Source of the DNA: Paenibacillus silvisoli | Lineage (GTDB): Bacteria > Bacillota > Bacilli > Paenibacillales > Paenibacillaceae | Direction: 5' to 3' | Assembly: GCF_030866765.1 (NCBI RefSeq) | Contig: NZ_CP133017.1 | Coordinates: 4,384,001 to 4,448,000 of the forward strand | DNA length: 64,000 nucleotides | Shown: positions 18,524 to 27,751 of the stretch, in pieces | Layout: each line of letters opens with the position of its first letter | How positions within the stretch are numbered: the first letter of the stretch is position 1 | Notes under the pieces: model-generated | What the model was told of the DNA's origin: nothing | What the model saw: the letters and a program-made list of their open reading frames with translations, nothing else | Database searches by the model: none | Program-made: the position numbers and the translations under genes

Positions 18524-20959
18524 TTACGTCTCCGTCGCGGTCACAAACCGGTCAATGCGAACCTTGCCGTAAACGGGCTCGAAGAACGGCTCCCCGCCGC
18601 GGATCCCTGCCGTGCCATACCCGCTATCCGTCGAGAGGAAGCAGCGGATTTCGCCTTCCATCGACGGCGACGGCGACACATAGAGCGTACGTTCGAACGC
18701 ATCATAACGGATGCCGCTCATGCCCTGCAGCAGTCCGTAGGAAGCCATCGCGCGGGCATACCAATGGCCGCATTCGACCTCGTCGAACGGATTGCGGATC
18801 GCGCCGTCGTACCGGTCGCGGCAAGTCCGGACGATCTCGAGCCCTTCCTCCGCGCAGCCTAGCAGCATCAGATGCGAAGCGACCTGATACTCGATGCCGG
18901 TCCACACCTCGTTGCTGTACACGAATGGCAGCTTCAGCTGGCCGCCGCGCGGCCACGTGCAGAGCAGCAATCCGCCTTCCTCGCCGACGGCGAAGCCGGA
19001 ACGCTGCAGGTTGGTATGGCCTGTCAGATCCTTGCGGAAGTTGTAAGTAAACACGCTAAGCAAATGACTTCGCACCTGTTCCCGGTCCAAAATCTCCCCC
19101 AACCCGCACATCTCGGCGATCCATGCCCCGATCACGCCGTCGGACAAGCAGCCCTTGCCGTACTGATACTTCGGTCCCTCTTCCTTGAAGAGCTGCACCG
19201 CTTCCGGCGAATAGTTGATATTGATAGACGCCATCGTCAGCGGCGATTGCTCGCGAAGCCCTTCCCACTGAATATGCTGCTCGTAATATTCGCCGTTGAA
19301 CAGCTCATTTTCCATGATGTCTCTGCCGCTCCGATAGAGCGATTGGTAGAATGCCGGCGACTCGCCGAGCTGCTCCGCCATAAGCGCTGCCGCCTTCAAC
19401 GCGCCCAGATAGAGCGACGTGCACATCCCGTTCGCGCCCCAAAACTCGATGTCGTACGTATTGTGATGCGGCTCTTCCAGCACGCCCCGATGCCGGGGGT
19501 CCCACGACTCGATGCAAAAATGAAGGCTCTGCTTCACCTTCGGCCAGAGCTGCGCCAGCCACGCCGAATCTCCGCTGATCCGCCATTCGCGGTACGTGTT
19601 CATAATGCCGCCCAATTGGCCGTCGGCAGCGGCATGAAACCCATGCGAAGCCGGACGGATCGGCAGCGGCGCGCGGAAGTTCTGATGGCCGTGCTCGTCC
19701 TGGCACTCGTTCACTTCCGTCGCCCGCAGCGCGCGCGATTCCGCCGGGAACAGATGCGGCAGCGCCTGCGCATAGTTCCACACATGCGTGCAGGAGCCAT
19801 GGCACGAGCCGGTCGTCTCGTTCACGCCTTCCCACGACCACAGCCTTCCGTCAGTTTGCCTGAGCACCGTAGGCGATTTCAAGATCGATAGATTAGCCGC
19901 AGCGGCTTCCACGACTTCGGCCGGCAGCGTCGTATCGTAATAGCAGTCGCTGAACCGCTTGCTCATCTCATATAGCTCGTTGTATCTCAAAGCCCAATCG
20001 CTCGCCACGGCCTGCGCATCCCCATAGCGGCCGGCGTACCACGGCTTATGCGTGCGCGGCCCTTCGGCTGGCAGCTCCGAATCGCCGTATTGGTAGTTGG
20101 TCTCCGGGACGAACCAGGAGACCATCAGCTTCACGGTCTTCCGCTCGCCGGGCGCCAGCGTCAGCGGCACGTACAGGCTTGCGCCGGGACTCGGCTTGCC
20201 TTCCGTAATCGGCGGATTCGCAGGCATCTCCCCCGCCTCCACGGCATGCCAAGCCATCGTCTGCGAATCGAACCAGCCGCCGCGGAACCAGGCGTAGTTG
20301 ACGGCGCAGCGGTCATCGTCCACCGCCGCGCAGAACGCTCCCTGCTCCCATGGCTTATCCGCGGTCGCCGGTTGATTCAGGACGAATCCGTTTGGCACCG
20401 CCAGCACTTCGCCGGAATCTTCGTTAGCCGCCATGAAGTTTTTGGCATGGAACGAATAGACCAGCTCCAGCGGCTCGTCCGAGCGGTTCGTGAACGAATA
20501 TTCCAGCGCGGCGGCCGGAAGGCTGGAATCGTCCGCATGCAGCGGCGCGAACGGGCTCCAGCCGGTCAGCTCCGCCTCGATCGGCAGCGCGTCATCCTGA
20601 AAGGCTACGGTTCCGAACGGGAACCGGGACGTGAAGGTGCTATTTTTGAAACGGGGCAAGCCGTAATGCCTTAAATAATGGCCGGGATCGACATCCTTCT
20701 GATGGTAGCCGAACAGCTTCCAGCGCGCGATCGGTCCTTCGAGCACGCGTGCCGTTGTGTCGCCTTTCCCGGATTTGATGCTGACCGCCGAATACAGATA
20801 AGGCTCGTTCGGGAGATCGGGATTGTTCCGCAGCGATACTTGCGACAAGCCTCCGCCGCCGCCAAGGCAAAGCATGCCTGCCCCCATCCCGCCGAGCGGG
20901 AATGCGATTCGGCTGTTCCAGCTTTCGCAGTACACGCCGTTATACGTTCGAACTGTCAT
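18524..20959 (-). CDS. GH116-type glycoside hydrolase (second of tandem pair)
   Basis: An 811-residue paralogue of the enzyme encoded at 15789-18248, with the same two-domain layout. The predicted nucleophile is Glu377 (DGRLWSWEGV) and the acid/base Asp503 (HNTYDIEFWG). Shared blocks include CTHVWNYAQ, VWTGIEYQVASHL and EVECGHWYARAMASYG. The start at 20957-20959 follows a GAGGAGGAAA site; 10 upstream in-frame codons are disfavoured. The two genes lie in tandem but 275 bp apart, and the downstream one has its own promoter, so they are probably separately controlled. They may act on different beta-glucosides or xylosides taken up by the cell. Confidence 0.9.
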   Translation of the reverse strand: MTVRTYNGVYCESWNSRIAFPLGGMGAGMLCLGGGGGLSQVSLRNNPDLPNEPYLYSAVSIKSGKGDTTARVLEGPIARWKLFGYHQKDVDPGHYLRHYGLPRFKNSTFTSRFPFGTVAFQDDALPIEAELTGWSPFAPLHADDSSLPAAALEYSFTNRSDEPLELVYSFHAKNFMAANEDSGEVLAVPNGFVLNQPATADKPWEQGAFCAAVDDDRCAVNYAWFRGGWFDSQTMAWHAVEAGEMPANPPITEGKPSPGASLYVPLTLAPGERKTVKLMVSWFVPETNYQYGDSELPAEGPRTHKPWYAGRYGDAQAVASDWALRYNELYEMSKRFSDCYYDTTLPAEVVEAAAANLSILKSPTVLRQTDGRLWSWEGVNETTGSCHGSCTHVWNYAQALPHLFPAESRALRATEVNECQDEHGHQNFRAPLPIRPASHGFHAAADGQLGGIMNTYREWRISGDSAWLAQLWPKVKQSLHFCIESWDPRHRGVLEEPHHNTYDIEFWGANGMCTSLYLGALKAAALMAEQLGESPAFYQSLYRSGRDIMENELFNGEYYEQHIQWEGLREQSPLTMASININYSPEAVQLFKEEGPKYQYGKGCLSDGVIGAWIAEMCGLGEILDREQVRSHLLSVFTYNFRKDLTGHTNLQRSGFAVGEEGGLLLCTWPRGGQLKLPFVYSNEVWTGIEYQVASHLMLLGCAEEGLEIVRTCRDRYDGAIRNPFDEVECGHWYARAMASYGLLQGMSGIRYDAFERTLYVSPSPSMEGEIRCFLSTDSGYGTAGIRGGEPFFEPVYGKVRIDRFVTATET

Positions 20960-21137
20960 GGAACGGGTTTCCTCCTCTGCTTCTAGCAAGCTTGGATAGA
21001 CAAGTTAATGATACCGCTGCGGCCTTGGGGAAAACAGGGAATTCTGTCATGGATGGGGGCGAAAATGGTCTTCTAGCCAAGCCGCCCCTCATAGGATTAG
21101 GGATGGGCAAAGCAGTGAAACGGAGGGTATATGCACG

Positions 21138-22331
21138 ATGAAAAATTCGTTAACGGGAGATGGTAAGCCGCTGCATATTCCGCAGCCGATCCGCAGCGAC
21201 GGCGCCGGCGGGCCTGATCTGGGCCCAAGGGATATTTTACGAGACATCGAAAACCCCGATATGCTGGTTCCGCCGACAACGGATGCGGGGCTCATGCCGA
21301 ACATGAAAATGTCGTTCTCCGACACCCACATGGTCTTAAACCACGGGGGCTGGTCGAGAGAGATCACCGTCCGCGATCTGCCGATCGCGACGACGCTGGC
21401 CGGCGTAAACATGAGCTTGACGCCCGGAGGCGTTCGCGAGCTGCACTGGCATCAGCAGGCGGAATGGGCTTATATGCTGTGGGGCGGGGCGCGGATTACG
21501 GCGATGGATCAGAACGGCCGCAATTTCATCGCCGATGTCGGGCCTGGCGACCTGTGGTATTTTCCGGCGGGGCTGCCGCATTCCATTCAAGGCTTGGATG
21601 AAGGCTGCGAATTTTTGCTTGTGTTTGACGATGGCAGCTTCTCGGATCTCAACACGCTGTCGATCTCCGATTGGTTCGCGCATACGCCCAAGGAAGTGTT
21701 GTCCGCCAACTTCGGCGTGCCGGCGAGCGCTTTCGATTCCATTCCGAAAGAGCAGGTGTATATTTTTCAAGACGGAATACCCGGCCCCCTCGCATCGGAC
21801 GAAGTGCAGTCCCCGAACGGGACGGTGCCGAACAGCTTCAAATACAGCCTGCTGGCTCAGCCGCCGATCAAAACCTCCGGGGGAAGCGTCCGCATCGTCG
21901 ATTCGATCAATTTCCCCGCCTCCAAAACGATCGCGGCCGCGCTCGTCGAAATCGAGCCCGGCGGCATGCGGGAGCTGCACTGGCATCCGAACAACGATGA
22001 ATGGCAGTACTATTTGACCGGACAAGGACGGATGACGGTCTTCGCCGGGAACGGCACCGCGCGCACGTTCGACTACCGGGCCGGCGACGTCGGGTATGTC
22101 CCGTTCGCGAACGGCCATTATATTCAGAACACGGGAAACTGCACGCTGTGGTTTCTGGAAATTTTCCGAAGCGACCGGTTTGAAGACGTCTCCTTGAACC
22201 AATGGATGGCGCTCACGCCGAAGCACCTCGTGGAACGCAATCTCCATGTCGGGCCGACCGTGATTGACGCGCTGCGCAAGGAAGAATCGCCGGTCGTCAA
22301 ATACCCGGGATTTACTTATTATCCGAAATAA
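21138..22331 (+). CDS. oxdC: Bicupin oxalate decarboxylase
   Basis: A 397-residue manganese bicupin that converts oxalate to formate and CO2. Both metal sites are visible: [10 protein letters not shown] in the first cupin and [11 protein letters not shown] in the second, with matching [16 protein letters not shown]. The sequence follows B. subtilis OxdC closely throughout. The flexible lid over the N-terminal site, SENST in B. subtilis, reads SDLNT here (169-173), so the catalytic Glu is replaced by Asp. ATG 21138 has a GGAGGG site; the nearby ATG at 21131 gives only a few codons. There is no signal peptide. A bidirectional terminator follows. Confidence 0.93.
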   Translation: MKNSLTGDGKPLHIPQPIRSDGAGGPDLGPRDILRDIENPDMLVPPTTDAGLMPNMKMSFSDTHMVLNHGGWSREITVRDLPIATTLAGVNMSLTPGGVRELHWHQQAEWAYMLWGGARITAMDQNGRNFIADVGPGDLWYFPAGLPHSIQGLDEGCEFLLVFDDGSFSDLNTLSISDWFAHTPKEVLSANFGVPASAFDSIPKEQVYIFQDGIPGPLASDEVQSPNGTVPNSFKYSLLAQPPIKTSGGSVRIVDSINFPASKTIAAALVEIEPGGMRELHWHPNNDEWQYYLTGQGRMTVFAGNGTARTFDYRAGDVGYVPFANGHYIQNTGNCTLWFLEIFRSDRFEDVSLNQWMALTPKHLVERNLHVGPTVIDALRKEESPVVKYPGFTYYPK

Positions 22332-22332
22332 T

Positions 22333-22375
22333 AAAACAGGAGCGCTCCGACGAATGCGGATGCGCTCCCTGTTTT
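22333..22375. terminator. Bidirectional terminator between convergent genes
   Basis: AAAACAGG and AGCGC at the left pair with GCGCT and CCTGTTTT at the right, giving A and T runs on both sides. It serves the oxalate decarboxylase gene and the opposing AbrB-family gene. Confidence 0.9.
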
Positions 22376-22382
22376 CTCTCGA

Positions 22383-23462
22383 TTACGGCTGCTCTTTCGC
22401 TTGCCCCGCCCGCGAGCGCGAATAGGCAAACAACATCCGCAGCAGAGGCGGCACCGCGAAGAAAATAAAAAACGTGCGGAACAGCTGATACCCTGCCACC
22501 ATCGACAGGTCGGCATCGATTTCATGGGCGATGATGCCCATTTGATCCATCCCCCCTGGCGCAAGGCTGAGCAGCGCGGTCGGGACGGACACCGCATGCA
22601 GCTGCGTCAGCAAAGCGGCGAACCCCCAAGAGCCCGCGAGCAGCAGCGCTCCGCTGCCGACCGCAAGCGAAATCGTCCGCACCTTGTCGGTCAGCTGCTG
22701 CGGCTTGAGCAGCAAGCCGACGTAGGCGCCGATCATCAGCTGCGCCGCATCGATAAGCAGCGAGGGCAGCGCCGGACCATGCAGACCGCTCAGCTGCATG
22801 ATGGCCGTGATGAGCGCCGGCCCGAGCAAATACGCGGTCGGGAACCGGACCCGGTTGCCCAGCACGGCGCAAACGACGCTGGCTGCGGCGAACGGCAGCA
22901 CGTCCGGGAAGAAGCCGCTCCAGCCGGCCGGCGTTCCCGCCGGCATCGACAAGGCAGCTGCGCTATTATGCTCCGCAAGGCCGAAGTAGGGATTGAATAC
23001 GAGAAACGGGACGCAGACGATAATCATCATCAGACGGATCACCTGCGTCACGGTCACGACCGTCAAATTGACGCCTTCCGTCTCCTCCGCGAGCGCGATG
23101 ACCTGCGTAAGTCCGCCGGGCACGCTGCCGAGCAGCGCCGTTTTGAAATCGGACTTCGACAGCTTCGAGACAAGAAACGCAATGCCCGCGCAAAACGACA
23201 GCAGCAGCACGATCATGAGCAGCATCGTCGGCAGCTGATAGGACATCTCCTTCAGCGCTTCCTTGGTCAGCGATAACCCGATCGTATAGCCGACGATAAT
23301 CATGCCCGCGTTTCGAAGCTGGCCGGGCCAGAGAAACAGCCCGCTCCGCACATTCGAGCCGATCAATACCGCGATCATCGGCCCTAGCAGCCAAGGCACC
23401 GGCGCATGGACAAGCTTAAACAAGGCGCCTCCAAGCAGCGCCGCCAGTAACGTCCTCCACAT
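22383..23462 (-). CDS. AbrB-family integral membrane protein (PF05145 type)
   Basis: A membrane protein of 359 residues with about ten helices arranged as two similar halves, each with a Gly-rich signature (PWLLGPMIAVLIG and YLLGPALITAIMQ; GSVPGGLTQVIALAEE and LAPGGMDQMGIIAHE). It matches the AbrB duplication family, often misnamed ammonia monooxygenase or transcriptional regulator, for which a transport role is suspected. The ATG at 23460-23462 is chosen; a TTG two codons earlier is also possible given the GGGGAAGG site. It converges with the oxalate decarboxylase gene, and no partner is obvious. Confidence 0.85.
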   Translation of the reverse strand: MWRTLLAALLGGALFKLVHAPVPWLLGPMIAVLIGSNVRSGLFLWPGQLRNAGMIIVGYTIGLSLTKEALKEMSYQLPTMLLMIVLLLSFCAGIAFLVSKLSKSDFKTALLGSVPGGLTQVIALAEETEGVNLTVVTVTQVIRLMMIIVCVPFLVFNPYFGLAEHNSAAALSMPAGTPAGWSGFFPDVLPFAAASVVCAVLGNRVRFPTAYLLGPALITAIMQLSGLHGPALPSLLIDAAQLMIGAYVGLLLKPQQLTDKVRTISLAVGSGALLLAGSWGFAALLTQLHAVSVPTALLSLAPGGMDQMGIIAHEIDADLSMVAGYQLFRTFFIFFAVPPLLRMLFAYSRSRAGQAKEQP

Positions 23463-23548
23463 GTGCAACTAACACCTTCCCCGTGCATCAACATCTCGTA
23501 CTACCATACACCGCCTGCCCTCATAACGCAAAAAAAAGCTCCTGAACC

Positions 23549-23610
23549 AAAGAAGTCCCGCAAGAAGGACACTTAAAAAGGTGCCGAGCTTGCGGGACAT
23601 TTTTAGTTCT
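23549..23610. other. Large stem-loop in divergent intergenic region
   Basis: A perfect 10-bp inverted repeat (23555-23564 with 23589-23598) encloses an inner GGACAC/GTGCC stem and is flanked by AAAGAA/TTCTTT. On the plus strand ATTTTT follows, so it could terminate or attenuate a transcript heading to the cupin gene; on the minus strand it would lie in the leader of the AbrB-family gene. Role unknown. Confidence 0.5.
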
Positions 23611-23705
23611 TTCCGACTGCCTGGATTCGAAACACCTTCTCTCTGCGGCCGACATAACATAACCCATGCCAATCGCCTAATTACGAACAGAAAGCAGGGA
23701 GAACC

Positions 23706-24404
23706 ATGACGGTTTCTTATATGGACTACACATCGCCGAATGTCCAGTTCACCTATAACATGAACAACAATACGACGTTCAAAAAGGATGCCAACAACTA
23801 TATCAACACGCTGTCCAACCAAGAGTTGAACACGCTGGTCGACGTGTCGCTTCTCGATATTTTCATGAGCAAGGGCAATGTGGTCGAGCCTCACTACCAT
23901 CAAAATGCCGCCGAGCTGGTCTATTTGATCTCCGGCTCCATCGTCCTCTCGCTCATCAATCCCTTTACGAACGAGCTGCTTCATTTCCCGCTGCATCAGC
24001 CGGGGCAAGTTGCCAACGTGCCGCAGGGCTGGTGGCACTATGAAGTCGCTACAGCCGACAATACGCATCTGCTCGCCATATTCGACGCGCCGGTTCCGCA
24101 ATTTATCGGCGGCTCCGACCTGCTGCGCTTGACGCCGGCCCATATTCTCGCGCATACCTACTGCTTGAACGAAGCCAAGGTGAAAGAAACGCTTGCTCCG
24201 ATCACGCAAACCGTCTTCATCGGACCTCCTGCGAACTGCAATATGCCGGGGCAAGTGCAAGGGGTACAGGCGGCACAGGAGAAAACGGCGGTACAAGGCG
24301 CAGCGACGGCTCCGACTCCGGCACAGGCACCGGCGCAGATCGGTTCCGGCTACGGCTTCCCTTCTCAGCAGCGCCAATACATCGGCAACGGCTGGCGTTA
24401 CTAA
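23706..24404 (+). CDS. Cupin-domain protein with low-complexity tail
   Basis: A 232-residue protein. Residues 40-150 form a single cupin with metal ligands in EPHYHQNAAELVYLISG and PQGWWHYEV. A linker rich in Ala, Gln and Pro (about 185-212) leads to GYGFPSQQRQYIGNGWRY, an Arg/Tyr/Gly-rich end reminiscent of spore-coat or surface proteins. No enzyme family is recognisable. The start has a GGGAG site. No signal peptide. Confidence 0.8.
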   Translation: MTVSYMDYTSPNVQFTYNMNNNTTFKKDANNYINTLSNQELNTLVDVSLLDIFMSKGNVVEPHYHQNAAELVYLISGSIVLSLINPFTNELLHFPLHQPGQVANVPQGWWHYEVATADNTHLLAIFDAPVPQFIGGSDLLRLTPAHILAHTYCLNEAKVKETLAPITQTVFIGPPANCNMPGQVQGVQAAQEKTAVQGAATAPTPAQAPAQIGSGYGFPSQQRQYIGNGWRY

Positions 24405-24409
24405 CCGCC

Positions 24410-24856
24410 TTATAGAATCGGCGGCGCGGCTGCCAGCACCGCTGCAATGAAGAGGAGCTGGAGCACGGTCCGAACCGGAAGCGCAGGCACCGGCTGTCCG
24501 CCGATCGTCAGCTTCTCCTTCGCCGCGCGGACATTCGCCGGGAACATGGCGATGAAGAGCACGGCCAAGCAAACGGATGCGGCAGGAGCGGCGGCGGGAA
24601 TGAGAATGCCGGCCGCTCCGGCAAGCTCCAGCCAGCCGGTTGCCGATACGATCGTTTCCCTCGCGGGCAGCGATTCGGGAACCATGCGGACAAGATCCTG
24701 CCGCCTGCTTCCGAAATGCGCCGATGCCGTCAGCAGCAGCATGACGGCGACCGCCGCCTGAAGCGGATGCTGCCAGCCATCGAAATAGGACAAGCCGATG
24801 AGTCCTGCCAGCCGAAATACGATCCAAGAACCTACCAATGCAATTAATGGTGCCAT
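24410..24856 (-). CDS. DoxX-family membrane protein
   Basis: A 148-residue protein of four membrane helices, consistent with the DoxX/DoxX-like family, whose members often work in redox or thiol metabolism. Characteristic are the segment LELAGAAGILIPAA and the closing IGGQPVPALPVRTVLQ. The start at 24854-24856 has a GGGAGGGCG site. It lies 22 bp after the TetR-type gene on the same strand, so it is almost certainly the target and partner of that repressor. Its stop lies 5 bp from that of the convergent cupin gene. Confidence 0.85.
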   Translation of the reverse strand: MAPLIALVGSWIVFRLAGLIGLSYFDGWQHPLQAAVAVMLLLTASAHFGSRRQDLVRMVPESLPARETIVSATGWLELAGAAGILIPAAAPAASVCLAVLFIAMFPANVRAAKEKLTIGGQPVPALPVRTVLQLLFIAAVLAAAPPIL

Positions 24857-24878
24857 TGTACAACGCCCTCCCGCAATA

Positions 24879-25475
24879 TTATCGTTTTGAACGCAATAAA
24901 TCGGCGATGAAAGCCGTAAACTGCTTAGCCGTAAAGCTCGCATCCAGCAGCGAAAACGATGAGCGTACCCGCAGCCCGAACGAAATGAGGACAAACAATT
25001 CCGCCGTGCGGTCCGCATCGACCGTCTCCGGGATGACGCCATGCCGCTGACCTGCTTCAATCCAGCCGCGCGACAGCTGGACCGACCGTTCATAAAATCG
25101 GTTCAACGCCTCCGCTACCGCGGGCTCTTCTTCCTTGCCGAGCAAATAAACGAACACCTTGTTCGTCACATCCTCCGCATCCTCTAAGGTGTGGAAGTTT
25201 TCAGCGATGCTCCCCATCGGTCCCTCGAAATTTCGTTCCGCCTGCCCGACTTCATCCATGAACCTTTGGTTCGTTTCTTCAAGCCGCTCCCCAAGCACCC
25301 AGGCAAACAATTCATCCTTGCTCTTCACATAGTGGAAAATCGCCCCTTTCGACAGCTCCGCCCGCTCCATAATGTCCTTCAGCGTCAAGGATGCGCAGCC
25401 TTTCTCGCGAATAAGCTGCTTCGTCGTTTGCAAGAGTAACCGTGTCGTCTGTTCTCGCCGTTCTTCTTGTTTCAT
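24879..25475 (-). CDS. TetR/AcrR-family repressor
   Basis: A 198-residue transcription factor. The N-terminal helix-turn-helix is LTLKDIMERAELSKGAIFHYVKSKDELF (about 30-57), followed by a helical ligand-binding domain. It is the first gene of a two-gene operon with the DoxX-type gene. A palindrome lies in the spacer of its own promoter, so it should repress itself and its neighbour until an unknown ligand binds. The start has a GGGAGG site. Confidence 0.94.
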   Translation of the reverse strand: MKQEERREQTTRLLLQTTKQLIREKGCASLTLKDIMERAELSKGAIFHYVKSKDELFAWVLGERLEETNQRFMDEVGQAERNFEGPMGSIAENFHTLEDAEDVTNKVFVYLLGKEEEPAVAEALNRFYERSVQLSRGWIEAGQRHGVIPETVDADRTAELFVLISFGLRVRSSFSLLDASFTAKQFTAFIADLLRSKR

Positions 25476-25501
25476 TGGAAAATCCTCCCTTACTAATTCC
25501 T

Positions 25502-25530
25502 ATTATATAAACCGACCATCGGTTTGTAAA
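25502..25530 (-). promoter_or_regulatory. Sigma-A promoter of the tetR-doxX operon with internal operator
   Basis: TTTACA (25525-25530) and TATAAT (25502-25507) are separated by 17 bp on the minus strand. A perfect 7-bp inverted repeat AAACCGA/TCGGTTT (25509-25525, 3-nt centre) fills the spacer and touches the -35 box. This is the classic layout for TetR autorepression. Confidence 0.88.
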
Positions 25531-25603
25531 GTAGTTAAAGACAAAGAACATGCCTTTATTTTTAGCGGCTCGTTCTCCGTCCTCATCCTTATCCTCGCCA
25601 AGC

Positions 25604-27724
25604 CTATAGCAAACCGTATTCCATTCTGCTGCCATTGACTTCAATGACGCAGCCAGCCTCGCTGATCAAATCAACGACGCGGTTACCCTGCAGTCGAATA
25701 CCGACTAATACGCCATCCTTAATCCGAATCGTATTGCCGCGGAATTGAAAGCCGCAATTGATCCGCGCCCCCCATCTCCCCGTAATAGACAAGACTGCGC
25801 CCTCATCTCGATAAGACACTTTACCGATGACGTCGTCAGGCAGATCCAGCTCCCGCGCAAAATCCAATGAGGCCAGCAGTGTATCAAAATACGGAGTAAG
25901 CGGCATTTCAAACGCGTAATACTCGACGCTGCCCTTGCTGACCCCTAGCAGATCGCCTTCATGAACAAGCCGAGCCTCGCCGTCCGTCAGTTCCATCGGA
26001 AAGGCCTGCATGTCGATTTTCGATTTCGTGAACCAAATATCCCACTCCACGTACTCGTAATCGCCGTTGTAGATGACACCCGGGAATGCATCACCGGTTA
26101 CCGCACCCGTCAATCGCTCGAACTCCGCACGAATATCGCGCCCTTCCACCGTGCACTGCGCCGGCGGGCCGATGAAGATGACCTTTTTGCCGGCTGCGGC
26201 GTAGGCCGCAATCGCCTGCCACGCGGCCTCCGGCATCATCGTCGGCCACAGCACGATCAATGCGTCATATCGCGCCAAGTCCGGTTCGGAGGTCGGAATG
26301 ACATCGATCTCCAGCTTTTGCTGCATCATTTTATCAAGGACAGCCTTCATGCTAAGCCTGTGGTAATGCATGTAATCATTATTGTGGAATGCGACGGACT
26401 CCCACACGTACATCATCGCCAGCTTCGGCTTGCTTACAGCCCCGCCGATGAAGGCTTGGAACGCTTTCTGCCTTTCCAGACAGCGCTTCGTATCCTCCCA
26501 AGTGACATGATCGGGATAGCCGGGGCCAAACGGTCCCACATACCCGTAAGCATGACCAACCCATCGCACGTTGCGGACGGCAAGCAGCCGCATGTAATAA
26601 TCCAGCTTTTCCTTCGTCGTATTCCGGTCCCAGCACATGTTGTAGGCAAGCCCGCTGTCCGCGTATTTGGCCAGCGACTCCGCGAGCATCGTAAGCGACA
26701 CCATCGTTCGCTCCGCGTCGAATTGCGCATCGACGAAGCCTCCGCTTAAATTGTCCGTCAGCCTGAAATAGTCGATATTGCCGGCCCACAGATCGCCCGA
26801 GTTGCCTTCCCCCCACCATGTGCTGTGAAAGCCTCCGAACATTTCCGTTTCCGTGCCAATCCGCTCGGCGTACCGATCTTTCACATAGTTTTGCAAGCCA
26901 TAGGTAAGATCGATCGTAAGCTGGTAATAGTCGAATCTCGCTTTGCCCGCGCTGCCCGTTACCGTTTCATGCTTCATTAAATAGAGCTGGTCCGCAAAAT
27001 CATAGCCATACTTATCGCGGAACGCCTGCAAGAAATGCCCGCCTACGAAATAGACGTCCTCGCTCGATCTGCTGCCCGCTCCGAATTCGTCAATGGCATA
27101 GCCGTCCAGCGGCAGGTCTTCATATTGCTCCAAGAAGGAATCGACCGAAAGGCGCATGCCGCCGAACGCGAAATCCATATAATCGGTTTCGTACCGCACA
27201 TAGACGAGCATTTCGCCATCCAACTCGCAGCTGCCCGACAGCGTTGTTTCGATATTCATATCAATCGAATAGGTCATTCGATCCGTGACGTCGACTGCTT
27301 CCGCGATGCGCTGTCCGTCCCGGACGATGCGGAACGCTTTAGCAATGCCGCGAACTCTCGGCTCCGTACGGACAAAACCTACGTTATGCACCCGTTTAAC
27401 CGCAATCGAAAACCGGTTATTCGTCACTACGGCCGCATGCTCGACCGCCCAGGATTGGCGCGCTTCCGGGTAATCCTTCACGATATTGGGGCCAAGCATC
27501 GGCATGATCATCACGAATTTCAACCCCAGCCTCCGCGTTTCCTCCGCGACGATCTTCGCGGCTTGTTTGCCCTGCCAATCATATTCATCGTAAATATTGT
27601 TGCGGAACTCTACGCATATCGTATCGAAGCCTTTCCCGTGAATGTCGGAAACCGCCTCCCGAAGCCGCTTATGGTCGAGCGTTATGCTGGTGTCGAGCAG
27701 CAGCATGATCGGTGACGCAAACAT
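25604..27724 (-). CDS. Putative glycoside hydrolase, TIM-barrel type (unassigned family)
   Basis: A 706-residue cytoplasmic protein, no signal peptide. The N-terminus (DTICVEFRNNIYDEYDW, LGLKFVMIMPMLGP) reads as the first strands of a (beta/alpha)8 barrel, with DGYAIDEFGAGSR and MFGGFHSTWWGEGN as candidate catalytic segments. A middle block (PKLAMMYVWESVAFHN, YDALIVLWPTMMPEAAW, GKKVIFIGPPAQ) resembles the glutaminase-like trimerisation domain of GH42/GH-A enzymes, and a beta-rich domain ends the protein. I cannot name a family. It is the second gene of an operon with the (alpha/alpha)6 glycosidase 27 bp upstream, so the two likely process the same sugar. Confidence 0.75.
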   Translation of the reverse strand: MFASPIMLLLDTSITLDHKRLREAVSDIHGKGFDTICVEFRNNIYDEYDWQGKQAAKIVAEETRRLGLKFVMIMPMLGPNIVKDYPEARQSWAVEHAAVVTNNRFSIAVKRVHNVGFVRTEPRVRGIAKAFRIVRDGQRIAEAVDVTDRMTYSIDMNIETTLSGSCELDGEMLVYVRYETDYMDFAFGGMRLSVDSFLEQYEDLPLDGYAIDEFGAGSRSSEDVYFVGGHFLQAFRDKYGYDFADQLYLMKHETVTGSAGKARFDYYQLTIDLTYGLQNYVKDRYAERIGTETEMFGGFHSTWWGEGNSGDLWAGNIDYFRLTDNLSGGFVDAQFDAERTMVSLTMLAESLAKYADSGLAYNMCWDRNTTKEKLDYYMRLLAVRNVRWVGHAYGYVGPFGPGYPDHVTWEDTKRCLERQKAFQAFIGGAVSKPKLAMMYVWESVAFHNNDYMHYHRLSMKAVLDKMMQQKLEIDVIPTSEPDLARYDALIVLWPTMMPEAAWQAIAAYAAAGKKVIFIGPPAQCTVEGRDIRAEFERLTGAVTGDAFPGVIYNGDYEYVEWDIWFTKSKIDMQAFPMELTDGEARLVHEGDLLGVSKGSVEYYAFEMPLTPYFDTLLASLDFARELDLPDDVIGKVSYRDEGAVLSITGRWGARINCGFQFRGNTIRIKDGVLVGIRLQGNRVVDLISEAGCVIEVNGSRMEYGLL

Positions 27725-27751
27725 CGTACCCTCTCCTTCTCTGCTGAATAC

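Noticed and set aside
18872-19891. Plus-strand 339-codon open frame
   Set aside because: Antisense shadow of the second GH116 gene.
23469-24863. Minus-strand 464-codon open frame opposite the cupin gene
   Set aside because: Runs through the DoxX gene, the cupin gene and an intergenic stem-loop in another frame; low-complexity translation with no domain.
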